NCBI GenBank assembly: GCA_963838835.1
Contig: CAWITA010000016.1
Coordinates: 248,001-312,000, forward strand
Length of the DNA: 64,000 nucleotides
Source: Bog-473 sp963838835
GTDB taxonomy: Bacteria > Actinomycetota > Acidimicrobiia > Acidimicrobiales > RAAP-2
Reading direction: 5' to 3'
Of the stretch, positions 36,797 to 47,197 are shown piece after piece. The notes below the pieces were generated by a model, which searched no databases, was not told the DNA's origin, and was given only the letters and a program-made list of their open reading frames with translations. Numbering within the stretch: the first letter of the stretch is position 1; each line of letters opens with the position of its first letter. The position numbers were made by a program, and so were the translations under genes.

Positions 36797-38337
36797 CTAC
36801 TTCGACGGTTCCGCCGCTACCGCCGGGGTCAATCGGAGGTCAACCGGACTGAGCGCACCCGAACTCTCGTCCTGGGGATCGGAATCCAGGAGGATGACGG
36901 AGCGCAGGGAGATCCCCGCCTCGTGCAACATCTCCCGGCTGACGTCCATGCGGGTGAGCGGTGGTTCGCCGCGAGGAGAGGACCATGACCGCGTCCGTCA
37001 CCCACGGCGCGAGGTGCTCCGCACCGAACGCGGGGTCGAGCGAAGCCAGGACCAGAAGGGCATCGGCATCGTCGGGAGGCGGCTTCTGGGCCATCCGCAA
37101 TGGGTCCTCCGGCGCCACGAGCACCCTCACGGGCGGACCGCCCGGCATCGGCGAGCTGGAACGTCTCCATCGCGTCGGGCTTGGAACTGAGGCCGAGGAT
37201 TGAGGCAAGGGGCCGGTCGTCGGCGGCGTCGACCACCACCACCCGGTGCCCCTCTGACGACAGGGCGAGTGCCAGGGCACCGACCGCCAGCGCCGTCGGC
37301 TCGGGAGTGCCGACTGCGACGACCGCTAACGCTGATCCGGGTGCAGATTCGAGATGGCCGCGCAGTCGACGCTCGATCATCCGCAGGGCCGGGCTTGGCT
37401 CTCTCAGCCGCCGAGCCAACCGACTCCTGCGCATCACGCGCGGACTACGGTAGCGACCAAGGCTCAACTCGACTGGTGCGCCAAGAGTCGTCTGCCACGG
37501 TCGAGCGATCGGGAGGTCGCTCCGAGAAGAGCGCGCCGAAGATCACCGCCGCGAGCCCGACGGCGAGACCGGCGACCAGTCCTGAGAGGGCGTCGACGAG
37601 GACCACTTTCTTCGCCGATACCGGAACCACCGCGGCGGGATCCAGAACGTTGCTGGTACGTATCGGTGAACTGCTCGTTCAGGAGAGCCTGATCGACCTG
37701 AGCCTGTAACTGGGATACCTGCGACTCGTCCGCGCTTCGCTGATTGACCAGGTCGGTGAGTTGATTGCTCGATTGCGTGTTGGGCGTTGCGCCGGAGAGG
37801 CTGTTGATCTTGGCGTTCAGACTGTCGATCTCGGTGTTGAGGGAGGAGATCTGAAACTGAAGACCGCGAACGAGCGCGTCGGTCTGCAGGCCCAGCTCTT
37901 TGGCGTGGACCGCGAGGAAGGCTCGGGCCACGGCCCTGGCGCCCGAGGCGGCTTCGGTCTGGGATGGTCCGCTGAAGGTGATCGACATGATGTTGTCGCT
38001 CACGCGAGAGGCCGGTGTAATGGGAGAGCAACGTGTGCGGAGTCATGTGGAGATGGCCCGAGGTGATCGCCTGCTGGGCAACCACCTCCGTCTGGAGGAG
38101 AGAGACGTTGTTCGCCATGACCTGTGCCGGATCCGCGCCGGCGGGCACGGCCAGGTAGAGATCGGTTACGGCGGTGTACTTGCGGGGAATGACCAGGTGG
38201 AGGCTCGCACCGACGATCAGACCCACGAGACCGGTGATCAGCCAGACCCGCCGCTTACGTCGTATCGTCGCCATCAACGCGCGAAGGCCGATCATCGGGC
38301 CCAGGACGGGGTCATCGTTGGACGTCGTCGCTTCCAT
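36797..38337 (-). CDS. Wzz-like chain-length regulator with degenerate kinase-like domain, copy B (frameshifted)
   Basis: ATG 38337 overlaps the stop of copy A (TGATG). First membrane segment: RRVWLITGLVGLIVGASLHL. A periplasmic region with PAQVMANNVSLLQTEVV follows, then a coiled coil (LQFQISSLNTEIDSLNAKIN, then QVSQLQAQVDQALLNEQF) and a second membrane segment (ALSGLVAGLAVGLAAVIFG). The cytoplasmic part has VVAVGTPEPTALAVGALALA and HRVVVVDAADDR, like a BY-kinase with the Walker A lysine lost, and ends with SVILLDSDPQDES before TAG 36797. Several one-base shifts. It likely controls polymer length without kinase activity. Confidence 0.7.
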
Positions 38338-39943
38338 CAGCGCTCCCGGCTCGGGAATCGTTCCGGCGAGCCGTGGGCCTCGCTCGTCCGGGCTCCGAGA
38401 TGAATGAGCTCATTGGCCACCGGCATCCGCACCTTCACGCGGAAGACAGCAGACGGACCGTGTCGTCCTCATCAAGCCGGTCGTATTGTCGGACGGGTCG
38501 GGGTTCACCACCACCACGCCCTCCAGAACCGACCCGCTGTCGGCGGCTTGCAGCGCAAGCTGAGCGAGCTCGTCATCTGTGACGAAGTTTGGAGAGATCG
38601 ACAACAGGTTCACGGCGTCGGACGGGGTGAGGGTCGTCGAGTTGCCATCGAAGACCACGAATGAGACGAGGAGCTCGGGCGGAGCTTCACCTGCGCTCGT
38701 TCGGTCCGAGGGTGAATGGCAACCCTCGATTCACGGGCTCGGCCCCGGTGAACGCTGCCCGCAAGGGCGTGAGCGAACGGTCCTCGGACTCCGGGGAGGC
38801 CTCTGGCACGAGCACAGTCGGCATACCAGAGGCGGCCGCGTGCAGCGCCAGTCGGGGACCGGTGGTCAGGGCTGGCGAGTCGCCGGCAAATGAGATCACC
38901 CGGACAGCCGGTCGTGGGCGGCTGCCGTTCGGAAGAGAGTGGAGTACATGCCGCAGAGCCCACTCGGTGGTGGCGCGTGGTCGTCCCTCGAGAAGGTCCC
39001 GCCACGCCGAAGGGGTGGTGCAGCTCGGTGCATCGAGCGAGGCAATTACTGGGGCACCTGCCGTACGTGCAATCTCATCTCGGAGGCGCAAGCGATGCCC
39101 GCGTTGGAGACGAACGAGCACGAACACCGCACTACCCAACAATCCGAGCGACAAACGCAATGATGCCTGCTTCGATGGGGAGTCCGTACCTGGAGGCTGG
39201 TTGGGTAGTGGCCTTCTGAAGTATCCGGGTCGTGCTCGCCGTCGAACTATTCTCGAGTTGAGCGTTGGTGATCTGGTTCGTGACGCTGTTGAGTTGTAGC
39301 GAGACCTGGTTCTGCTCGCTCCGAAGTGAGCCCAACAGATTGGTGTCCTGTTGGCCGTTGCTCGATCCCGCACCTTCGGAGGCGATACGGGCAGTCACAG
39401 TGTCGATCTGAGACTGCAGATTCTTGATCTGTTGAGTGAGCAGCGTTGGATTCGTGCTGCAGCGCGGCCACCGCAGCTCCCGCAGAGCTCGCCTCCAATT
39501 GACCGATGTAGTCGACATAGCTCGCAGCCACGGCATTGGCCAACTGCGCGGCGTACCTACTCGCCGGAGCCTGGGCTTGGATCTGCAGGATCTGTCCACT
39601 GAGTGGCGTCACCGTCACGAGCTTTTTGACTCCCAGTGCCCCGAGTGGCGGCGACACCTTGGCACCGGCCGCAGCCAGGACCGGCGTGCTTCTTGCGATG
39701 ACGGCATCGGTGTTGATGCCGTTCCCCGCCGCACCTGAGTTGCCTGTGTTGCCCGAGTTGCCTGACGCCGGATGCGGTGCTCGGTGGAAGGAGAACCAGG
39801 GCGACGGCGGTCTCGTTTGCCGGCCTGAGGAGTCCGTACGCGAGCCCACCGAGTCCGCAGAGCACCGCCACGACGATGACCAGCAGCCGGCGTCGCCAGA
39901 TCTCCTGAAGCGATGCACGCAGGTTGAGAGGCTGCTCGTTCAC
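38337..39943 (-). CDS. Wzz-like chain-length regulator with degenerate kinase-like domain, copy A (frameshifted)
   Basis: GTG 39943 overlaps the regulator stop (GTGA). N-terminal NLRASLQEIWRRRLLVIVVA is the Wzz entry, followed by a membrane segment, a Gly/Asn-rich repeat (SGNSGNTGNSGAAGNG), the segment VKKLVTVTPLSGQILQIQAQ, a coiled coil (QQIKNLQSQIDTVTARIASE) and a second membrane segment near YGLPIEAGIIAFVA. The cytoplasmic domain contains VRVISFAGDSPALTTGPRLA with no P-loop GK(S/T), and GMPTVLVPEASPE. It resembles copy B in layout but not in sequence, so the pair is not a fresh duplication. At least four one-base shifts. Confidence 0.7.
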
Positions 39944-40677
39944 TTGCTGTGGACCGAAGACTCGTTCTCGGGAGGTGCCAAGTCAGTCCGGCCGGCACTG
40001 CGGGCGATGTCGGTGCGGGCCAAGTAGGTGGCGATTTGTGCGCGATTGTTGAGGTCGAGCTTGCGATAGAGGCGGCTTACGTAGTTGCGCACGGTCTTCT
40101 GACCGAGATGCAGTTGCTATGGCGATCTCCGCGTTGTTGGCACCTTGAGCCACCATCCGGAGTACGGCTGACTCCCGTTGGGTCAGATGGGTGGAAGGTT
40201 CTTCACCCAGGACCCATCGGGCCGCCTCGTTGCAGAGAACCTGATCACCCAAATGAACGGAGACGACCGCAGCCCTGATGGCTTCGGGGGAGGTGTCCTT
40301 CAGGAGAACGCCGGCGGCGCCCGCGATCATGGCCGGGCGGACGCGCCAGTCGGGATTGGATGTCAAGACCAGTGTCCTCGTGGTCGGGCATTCCGAAGCA
40401 AGCAACCGCACGAGATCGATGCTGTCGGCTCGTGAGAGCTCCAGGTCTATCAAGACAACGTCGACGGACGTGGCGGTGCAGAGCCCGAGCAGCTCGGCTC
40501 GCCGTCGGAGACACCGATGACATCCAGGCCGTCGTCCTCGCCGAGAAGCCGAGCCAACCCGAGGCGGAAGAGCCGTTCAGCTGCGACCACGATGACGGAG
40601 ATCTTGGAACCGGTGATCGAAGAGCCATCCGAGGACCTGGTTCGTTCGAGAGGCTGGGGTAGGTCGCTGTTGAGCAC
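39940..40677 (-). CDS. LuxR-type regulator with atypical receiver (frameshifted)
   Basis: A ~240-residue NarL-like protein. The receiver begins SKISVIVVAAERLFRLGLAR, so the usual acidic pair is replaced by Ala-Ala. The phospho-acceptor region VVLIDLELSR, TLVLTSNPDWRVRPAM and AGVLLKDTSPE are kept. The HTH is LTQRESAVLRMVAQGANNAE, continuing in a shifted frame with QLHLGQKTVRNYVSRLYRKL. One-base shifts near 40490 and 40115. GTG 40677 is a tentative start. Its stop overlaps the first Wzz-like gene, so it is co-transcribed with chain-length genes and probably regulates the locus. Confidence 0.75.
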
Positions 40678-41083
40678 TTGGTTGGGATCCCGGGACGAGT
40701 GTGATGGAGTCGACGAGCCCGGATCGGGCGACGTGGTTGTCGCACGACGCCGTCTCTGGAGTCGATGGCTATACAGAGGTCCGAGGGGGGCGGAAGATAC
40801 GGCCGAAGGGGGACGTTTGCCCACGAGCGGTAGGACTGTCCCTTGGCCAGGAAGCGGTGACTCACGGACCAGCCCGGTCGAGGCGACCCGGCAGGATGCA
40901 ACCGGCGTGACCAGGGCAGGGTATCCCGAGCGGCTCTCGCTCGCTGTATCTGCGTGAAGGTGACAGTGCTCCTGTCTTGCGGGGCGTTCGACGTGAAGGC
41001 GCCTGTCCCCCGACCTCAACGTCCATGACGCGCACCCTGGCTAGCGAGTGTTCCGCTCGCGCTCACCGAGACGGGTAACGAGC
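40678..41083. other. Divergent intergenic region between regulator and flippase
   Basis: About 400 bases separating minus-strand regulator and plus-strand flippase genes. It should hold both promoters. No convincing gene is seen, and no clear palindrome stands out. Confidence 0.4.
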
Positions 41084-42478
41084 ATGTCTGCCACCCGGTT
41101 CGGGGCGCGATGGCGGCTCCGCGGCGGTGCTGCCACCCGCGCCACGACGACGATGGCCGACCAGTGCGTGGCGTCGGCGTCCAACTTTGCGGTCGGGATC
41201 GTCGTGGCGCGAATCAGCGGTCCCGCCGGTCTGGGAGCCTTCGCCCTCGCCTACGCAGTCTGGATCCTGGTGACGACTATTCATCGGTCATTGATCACCG
41301 ACCCGATGGCGATCATGGGCGACCTGCGCGGGGATCAGAAGGAAGAATGTCATTCGGCGGGGGTTTGCGGCCGACGTGACGCTCGGTGTGATGGCCGCGT
41401 TCATCATCGCCGCCGTGGGTACGGCCCTTCTCGTCGTCGGTCAGCACACTTTCGGAGTAGGCCTGCTTTCGGTGGCTCCTTGGATACTCGTGCTCGATCT
41501 GCAGGATTACTGGCGACGGATCGGTTTCATGCAGGGGACCCCGAGGAAGTCGCTCATGAACGACCTCCTGTTCAACGCCGTGCAGGCGCTGGCGTTCGGG
41601 GCGGTCTTCCTGGCGGGTCTGCACTCGGTGTTCGCGGTTGTCTCGGCCTGGGGTGTGGGAGCGGCCATTGCTGCTCTCTACGGTCTTCGGCAGTTCTCGG
41701 TCCGCCCGTCGCTACGCGGCGGAATGGCGTTTCTCTGGTCCCGCTGGCCAACGAGTCGGTGGTTGGCCAGCGAACGTGTGGCCACTTGGGGGGGCAGCCA
41801 GCTCTATCTGATCCTGGCGGGGTGCTGTTGGGCCCGGCCGCGCTCGGAGGCTTGAAGGCGGCGCAGGGACTGGTGGTCGGGCCGACGTTTGTGGTCATCA
41901 ACGCCGGGGGGAGCTTTGGTCTGCCTGAAGCGAGCCGGCAGCTTGCGGAGCGCGGTCGGACGGGCCTGGTACGGGTCACCCGCTTCGTGACCGGCGCAGG
42001 GGTCGTGGCGGCGGCGGCGTGCGGCATCGCGGTCTTTGTTGCTGCACCCACCCTCCTCAAATTGCTGTACGGCGCCGCGTTCGTCACCTATGCACCGAGC
42101 GCACGGGTCTTCGCAGTCTCCCTGGTGATCGCCGTCGTTCGGCGTCGGGCCGGTTCTCACCCTTGTCACCACACGCCGAGTGCGCCCACTCTTCATGGTT
42201 CAGTTGGGGAGGTTGGCCTTCTCTGTCGCGGCCGTTTGTGTGCTCGCCACCGTCTACGGGGTAACCGGGGCAGCGACGGCGGATTTGCTAACAGGGTACC
42301 GTCACTCTTGCCGTCATGTTGGTCTTGCAGTCCTCGGCTCGTCGATCGGTCGAGGAGACGCAACACCGCCCAGGCACTACGACTCTTGGATACCCTGCGA
42401 CGACGGCTCGTGAGGAATGCCAACTATCTGGCCGGGGTATCGCCGGTCTCAGGCGGGGATCCGGGCGACGGGGACTAG
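41084..42478 (+). CDS. Wzx-like polysaccharide flippase (frameshifted)
   Basis: A ~460-residue polytopic membrane protein of the MATE/MOP flippase type. It starts at ATG 41084 with a basic N-terminus, then SASNFAVGIVVARISGPAGL, GAFALAYAVWILVTTIHRSL, and later VMAAFIIAAVGTALLVVG, PAALGGLKAAQGLVVGPTF and GAGVVAAAACGIAVFVAAPT, where MOP proteins have paired helices. One-base shifts lie near 41348 (extra), 41820 (missing G in a G-run) and 42136. It probably moves the undecaprenyl-linked repeat unit across the membrane. It converges on hddA. Confidence 0.75.
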   Translation: MSATRFGARWRLRGGAATRATTTMADQCVASASNFAVGIVVARISGPAGLGAFALAYAVWILVTTIHRSLITDPMAIMGDLRGDQKEECHSAGVCGRRDARCDGRVHHRRRGYGPSRRRSAHFRSRPAFGGSLDTRARSAGLLATDRFHAGDPEEVAHERPPVQRRAGAGVRGGLPGGSALGVRGCLGLGCGSGHCCSLRSSAVLGPPVATRRNGVSLVPLANESVVGQRTCGHLGGQPALSDPGGVLLGPAALGGLKAAQGLVVGPTFVVINAGGSFGLPEASRQLAERGRTGLVRVTRFVTGAGVVAAAACGIAVFVAAPTLLKLLYGAAFVTYAPSARVFAVSLVIAVVRRRAGSHPCHHTPSAPTLHGSVGEVGLLCRGRLCARHRLRGNRGSDGGFANRVPSLLPSCWSCSPRLVDRSRRRNTAQALRLLDTLRRRLVRNANYLAGVSPVSGGDPGDGD

Positions 42479-42520
42479 TGCCTCGTGAGGTCCGTGCGTG
42501 GCGTACTCGTGGTGCTGGTT

Positions 42521-43513
42521 TCAGCACCAGATGTCGCGCATGACGTTGAGCACCACGCGTGAGCCCAGTCGATCGAGCTTCACCGGCAATTCCTTTAAGG
42601 TGCTCAAGCTGTGCCGCACGGCACGCTGGTGCTCAGGAGGGCAGATGACCAGTAGAAAGCCGCCGCCGCCGGCGCCGGTCACCTTCACCCCGGTCGCACC
42701 CGCTGCGAGCGCGTACTCGATCGCCCGATCGATCCGCTCGTTCGACACTCCCGATGCGAGCTGTCGCTTGGTTTCCCAGCCCTGTCGGATTGCGCTGCCC
42801 AGGGCCTCCACGTCGCCACTCCGCAGAGCGTTCGCTCGTGATGGACGCCAGTTCTTTCAAGCGGTTGAGTTGTGGAAGGGTGGCTGGCAACGTTCGCCGA
42901 CTGCTCACGGAGGATGGTGTCGGCGCTCCGGGTCACCCCGGTGATAGAAGAGCATGATCTGCCCCTGGAGCGCTCGTCGGTCGACCGGCGAGAGCTCGAT
43001 CTCGTCGGCGACCACATAGGGCCCGGGGCCGAAGTGGATGTCGCGGATGCCTCCGAGCGCGGCGATGTACTGGTCCTGTTTGCCGATGCGTTTGCCGCAC
43101 AGGTCGATCTCGATCGTGCAAGCCCGCTCTGCGAGCTCCTCGCCGGACCATTGCCGCCCTCGGTAGGCCGAAAGAGCGTGCAACAGACCGACTGTGACCG
43201 AGGACGAGGAGCCCAACCCAGAACCGGAAGATGGAATGTCGGCGAGCATGGTGATCTCGACTCCATGCTTCACCCCGGTCATGACCATCGCCTCGCGCAC
43301 GAGGTCGTGATCGAGGTCTTCGACGCTGGAGACTATTTCCTTTTTCGAATAGTTGACGTAGATGTCGTCGTCGAAGCGTTGCTTGACGATGACGTAGACG
43401 TACTTGTCGATCGCACAGTTGAGAACTCGACCGCCGTGTTCGACGTAGTAATCAGGGAGATCGGTTCCGCCACCGACGAGACCGATGCGCAGTGGCGTTT
43501 GGGTCACGATCAT
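42521..43513 (-). CDS. hddA: GHMP kinase, D-glycero-D-manno-heptose 7-phosphate kinase (HddA-like; frameshifted)
   Basis: A ~330-residue GHMP kinase. The start region is MIVTQTPLRIGLVGGGTDLP, the glycine-rich ATP motif is SSGSGLGSSSSVTVGLLHAL, and the C-terminal motif is GVKVTGAGGGGFLLVICPP. The GGGTDLPDYY opening is typical of heptose-7-phosphate and similar sugar kinases. The ATG at 43513 overlaps the hddC stop (ATGA). The middle, from about 42810 to 42950, is broken by at least two one-base shifts. It would phosphorylate sedoheptulose-derived heptose 7-phosphate at C1. Confidence 0.8.
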
Positions 43514-44212
43514 GACGGCACCTTGGGTCGCCACTCCCGGACGGCTCGCTCGTAGGCGGCAGGTGTCCCGATGTCGCAGAAATAATCGTCCACGGGCAGG
43601 GCGCGTGCCCGCCCAACCAGTCGAGGGAGTAGCTGGTACCCGATGTCGTTGGGAGTCGTGTCGTCGATGTCGAGGATCACGCTTGGATTGAACGCGTACA
43701 TGCCGGCATTCGCCAGATTGCTCGCCGGCTCAGATGGCTTCTCGATGAAGCCGGTCACGAGTCCGGAGGAATCGATCTCGACGAATACCGCAGCGCGATG
43801 GGTGCTCGGCCTGGAACACTGTCAGAGTTGCTTCGGCATCGCCACTGCGATGGAAGTCGCACAGGGATCGCAGGTCGAAATCTGTCAGGTTGTCGGCGTT
43901 CGCCACCAGGAAGAACTCCTCGTCCTGCACCCAAGATCGGTGGTGCCGGAGGGTGCCGGCACTGCCCAAGAGTTCTGGCTCGATGGCGGTGCGAATGGCC
44001 GGTGGCCCGCGCCGCGTACCTATGTGCCGCAATACGACGCTGGGCAGATGGTGGAGGTTGACCAGCACTTCGTCGACCCCTGCCCGGCCCAAGGCGTCGA
44101 GCCAGAGATCAAGCAACGGCTTACCTCCGATCGGCAGCATGCACTTCGGAGTGTGGTCCGTGATCGGCCGCAGCCTGCTTCCGATTCCCGCCGCCAGCAG
44201 GAACGCCTTCAT
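43510..44212 (-). CDS. hddC: Nucleotidyltransferase, heptose 1-phosphate guanylyltransferase (HddC-like; frameshifted)
   Basis: A ~233-residue sugar-phosphate nucleotidyltransferase. The opening is KAFLLAAGIGSRLRPITDHT, then PKCMLPIGGKPLLDLWLDAL, VLVNLHHLP, EFFLVANADNLTDFDLRSL and, in a shifted frame, GFIEKPSEPASNLANAGMYA with YFCDIGTPAAYERA. One base differs near 43793. In context with gmhA, gmhB and hddA it is best read as the enzyme making GDP- (or other NDP-) D-glycero-D-manno-heptose. The ATG overlaps the epimerase stop. Confidence 0.8.
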
Positions 44213-45321
44213 GAATCCGCTTTGCGCACGACGCCGAGCGAACGCATGCTTGCGTTCGCCGCGTCGAGTATTCCATCGAGGCCATCGATGTCCTCGAGCC
44301 ACTCTGCGTAGGATTCTACCGAATCCGCTGGTGTCCGTTTGGGCGACCATCCGAGCAGGCTGAGTGACGCGATGTCGGAGAGGATGTGCCGGGTGTCACC
44401 AAACCGATACTCCCCGGGAACGATGCCGGGGCGATCCGAACCATACTGACGCATGACGATCTCGGCGAGCTCCCGAGTGCTCACCGGCACTCCTCCGCCG
44501 ACGTTGAAGACGCCTTCGACCGCACGATCGTCCTCGAGCACCAGGATGTTCGCGTCGACCACGTCGTCGATGTTGACGTAGTCCCGAATTCCACGGCCAT
44601 CTTCGTAGAGGGTGGGCGCACTGCCCTGGCGATAGTGAAGGCAGAAGATCCGGCAGGCACCGGAGTATGCGTTGTAGACGGACTGACGCGGGCCTTGCAC
44701 GATGCTGTAGCGCAATGCCGCCGTGGGCACCCCGTACCGCCTTCCCAGATGCACGGCCACCATCTCTTGGCTCAGCTTGGACATGCCGTACGGGTTCTGA
44801 GGGTTTGAGACGCGCTCGGGCGTCGCCTGCATCATCAATGGCCCACCACAGGCGGGGCAGGAGATGTCCCACCGGCCAGCCGAGAGAGCGGATTCAGAAC
44901 GCATGCCCGGCGTTTGCTCGCCGTCGAGCGGGCAGCGGTAAAGTCCCTCGCCCATGGCTGCCTGCGATGAGGCGACGACAACGCGTGCCAACTCGAGCCG
45001 CTCTTCGACGATGATCTGGTACAGAAGCGCCGTGGACACCACGTTGACGTCGAAGAAGCGAGCGAACTCCGGTAGGTAGTCTTGATATGCCGCGAGGTGG
45101 TAAACGGCGTCGACGCGGCGCAGAAGGTTCCGTAGAAGGTCCTCGTTGCGGACGTCACCCTCGTAGAACTCGACGTCGGGGCTCAGGTACGTCGGCCGGA
45201 CGCCTCGGTGGACGGGCGGCGTGAGCGCGTCGAGGACGATCACCTCGTGACCAAGTTCGAGGAGACGGTCGGCCGTGTGAGAGCCGATGAAACCGGCACC
45301 GCCTGTTACCAGAATCTTCAT
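44209..45321 (-). CDS. NAD-dependent sugar epimerase with zinc-ribbon-like insert
   Basis: A 370-residue extended SDR acting on nucleotide sugars. It has MKILVTGGAGFIGSHTADRL, VVASSQAAMGEG and active-site NPYGMSK (Tyr178, Lys182). Between strand and active site is an insert with cysteines at 130, 155 and 158 (YRCPLDGEQ and DISCPACGG), a feature I associate with dTDP-L-rhamnose 4-epimerase-like proteins. Its operon placement between heptose genes suggests it modifies the NDP-heptose, for example by epimerisation. It overlaps both neighbours by 4 bases. Confidence 0.85.
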   Translation of the reverse strand: MKILVTGGAGFIGSHTADRLLELGHEVIVLDALTPPVHRGVRPTYLSPDVEFYEGDVRNEDLLRNLLRRVDAVYHLAAYQDYLPEFARFFDVNVVSTALLYQIIVEERLELARVVVASSQAAMGEGLYRCPLDGEQTPGMRSESALSAGRWDISCPACGGPLMMQATPERVSNPQNPYGMSKLSQEMVAVHLGRRYGVPTAALRYSIVQGPRQSVYNAYSGACRIFCLHYRQGSAPTLYEDGRGIRDYVNIDDVVDANILVLEDDRAVEGVFNVGGGVPVSTRELAEIVMRQYGSDRPGIVPGEYRFGDTRHILSDIASLSLLGWSPKRTPADSVESYAEWLEDIDGLDGILDAANASMRSLGVVRKADS

Positions 45322-46538
45322 CTTCGCTCGCGTCGCCGCTCGGCGACCTCGCGATAGACGTCCAGAGTCGCCTCAGCGGTGCCACCCCAGGTGAACTGCT
45401 GAGCCCGACGAAGCCCTTGGGTTCGAAGACCGTCCGCTCCAGAACCAGTGCCGTCAAGCATGGAGCGAGCGATCGACGCCGGGTCGTGGGGGTCGGCGAG
45501 CAGGGCCGCCCCGCCAGCGGTCTCGGGCATCGCACTTGTGTTTGAGGTGACGACCGGACACGCGCACGCCATCGCCTCGAGGATGGGCAAACCGAAGGTC
45601 TCGTCGAACGAAGGGTAGACCAGAAGATCGGCCGCCTGATAAAAGCGGGCGGTCTCCTCGAGCGGTACACCGCCCACAAAGACAACGTCGTCGGTGATGC
45701 CCAACTCGTCAACGAGCGAATGCAACTCGGCCGCGTTCTGCTGGTCACGCTCTGCGCCTACGATGACAAGTTGGCGGCCCGCGAGTTCGTCATGCGCTAG
45801 CTTCCAGGCACGAAGCAGGCCGCCGCAGTTCTTGTAGCGCCAGAGCGAGGATACGAACAACACGAACGGCTTCGAGATTCCGAATAAGGCCACGTGGGCT
45901 CGAGCAGCCTCGCGATTACCGGGCTTGAATATGTCGTGGTCGACTGCTTCGTAGATCAATCTGAATTTCTGGGGGTCCACCTCCAGGTAACGGTTGATTT
46001 CGCAACGCAGGCTATTGGAGTTGATGATGATCGCTTCTGCCAGACGGGCCGAGCGTTGATAATTCAGGCGGCGGTAAGCACGAGGTCCCATCTTGAGTGC
46101 GTCCGGGATCGTAAATGCGTGCATCGTCTTCATGTGGATCACCAGCGACCACGAGGGGTTTATGAGAGGGGCGATGAGGGTGTTAAGCACGTCGATGTGA
46201 CTGAGGGGGAGGCGAAACGGAGAGAAGAGATGCTCACTCGCCGTTCGCAACACCCGGTGCTCGTTCGACCAAGGGAAGGTGATGTAACGAACGGCCCGCC
46301 CATAGTCGGGGTGAACGCGCCGCGCGGTGGGGCTGAGCATTAGGTGGAGTTCTTCGCCTGGGAGCAGGCGATTGGCCATCTCGGGCACCATGCGTGTCCA
46401 GAACCAGTAGGCGCCTGACGGGTTGCGTGGATCTTCGGTGAGCAGGTTGACGGCCACACGGAGACGGGTGTGGGCGTCGACTGAAGGCGTGAACGGGCCC
46501 GTGGTCGGAGAAGACGGCGTTCTGGCGCGGGGACCCAT
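45318..46538 (-). CDS. Glycosyltransferase family 4
   Basis: A 406-residue GT-B glycosyltransferase. The N-terminal half has RVAVNLLTEDPRNPSGAYWF and SHIDVLNTLIAPLINPSW. The C-terminal donor domain is typical: GISKPFVLFVSSLWRYKNCG, QLVIVGAERDQQN, DVVFVGGVPLEETARFYQAA, then LLVYPSFDETFGLPILEAMA. Its ATG at 46538 shares a base with the gmhA stop (TGATG). Encoded inside the heptose operon, it is the natural candidate for heptosyl transfer, but the donor is not proven. Confidence 0.88.
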   Translation of the reverse strand: MGPRARTPSSPTTGPFTPSVDAHTRLRVAVNLLTEDPRNPSGAYWFWTRMVPEMANRLLPGEELHLMLSPTARRVHPDYGRAVRYITFPWSNEHRVLRTASEHLFSPFRLPLSHIDVLNTLIAPLINPSWSLVIHMKTMHAFTIPDALKMGPRAYRRLNYQRSARLAEAIIINSNSLRCEINRYLEVDPQKFRLIYEAVDHDIFKPGNREAARAHVALFGISKPFVLFVSSLWRYKNCGGLLRAWKLAHDELAGRQLVIVGAERDQQNAAELHSLVDELGITDDVVFVGGVPLEETARFYQAADLLVYPSFDETFGLPILEAMACACPVVTSNTSAMPETAGGAALLADPHDPASIARSMLDGTGSGADGLRTQGLRRAQQFTWGGTAEATLDVYREVAERRRERR

Positions 46539-47197
46539 CAGAAAGTGCTAGACGCGATAGCGTCCGCGCTCATCCTCGTTTGTCGGATGTACTGGGCCAT
46601 GGCGTGCATGACCGACTGATGGAGGTCTTCCACGATTCCGTAGTTCGCGCTTTCTACGTGGATGGCAATCTCGGCCATCGACTTGGCACTACCTCCATCG
46701 AACCCCGTCAGGGCAATTGTCCGAAGGTCGTTGTCGCAGGCCCACTGCAAGGCACGAACGATGTTGGGAGACTTTCCCGACGACGAGATTACGATCAGAA
46801 CGTCCCCTGCCTGCGACTGGGCGCGCAGTTGATAGGCGAAGGAGTCGTGGTAGCCCAGGTCGTTGGCGATTGCGGTGAGCAACTCGATACTGCTGCTGAG
46901 GCTGATGACGCGGGATCGAAGGTCCGTACCGCTCCGCACACCCTTCAGGTGGTCACACTGCAAGTGATTGGCGATAGCCGCTGAGCCGCCGTTGCCACAC
47001 GAGAAAACGAGCCTTCCTTGCGTGTAGGCGTTCAAGAGGACCTCGGTCGCGCGGTCGAGAGATTTGGGATCGATCGTGGCGGCCGCCTGTGTGAGCTCGG
47101 CTAGGTAAGCAGCGGTGTACGAGGCCGCGGTACGGAATGGCACCGCCGGGAAGGGCGCCGTGTCGGGTCGTACTGTCGCGCCGTAGGTGGTAGTCAC
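46538..47197 (-). CDS. gmhA: Sedoheptulose 7-phosphate isomerase
   Basis: A ~219-residue SIS-domain protein converting sedoheptulose 7-phosphate to D-glycero-D-manno-heptose 7-phosphate. GmhA hallmarks are GRLVFSCGNGGSAAIANHLQ, CDHLKGVRSG, the second phosphate loop DVLIVISSSGKSPNIVRAL and the C-terminal EDLHQSVMHAMAQYIR. GTG 47197 overlaps the gmhB stop (GTGA) and is preferred to the start 57 bases upstream, which lies inside gmhB. Confidence 0.9.
   Translation of the reverse strand: MTTTYGATVRPDTAPFPAVPFRTAASYTAAYLAELTQAAATIDPKSLDRATEVLLNAYTQGRLVFSCGNGGSAAIANHLQCDHLKGVRSGTDLRSRVISLSSSIELLTAIANDLGYHDSFAYQLRAQSQAGDVLIVISSSGKSPNIVRALQWACDNDLRTIALTGFDGGSAKSMAEIAIHVESANYGIVEDLHQSVMHAMAQYIRQTRMSADAIASSTF

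Noticed and set aside
46000..46343. Plus-strand open frame antisense to the GT4 gene (45894-46343)
   Set aside because: Shadow of a well-supported glycosyltransferase on the opposite strand.
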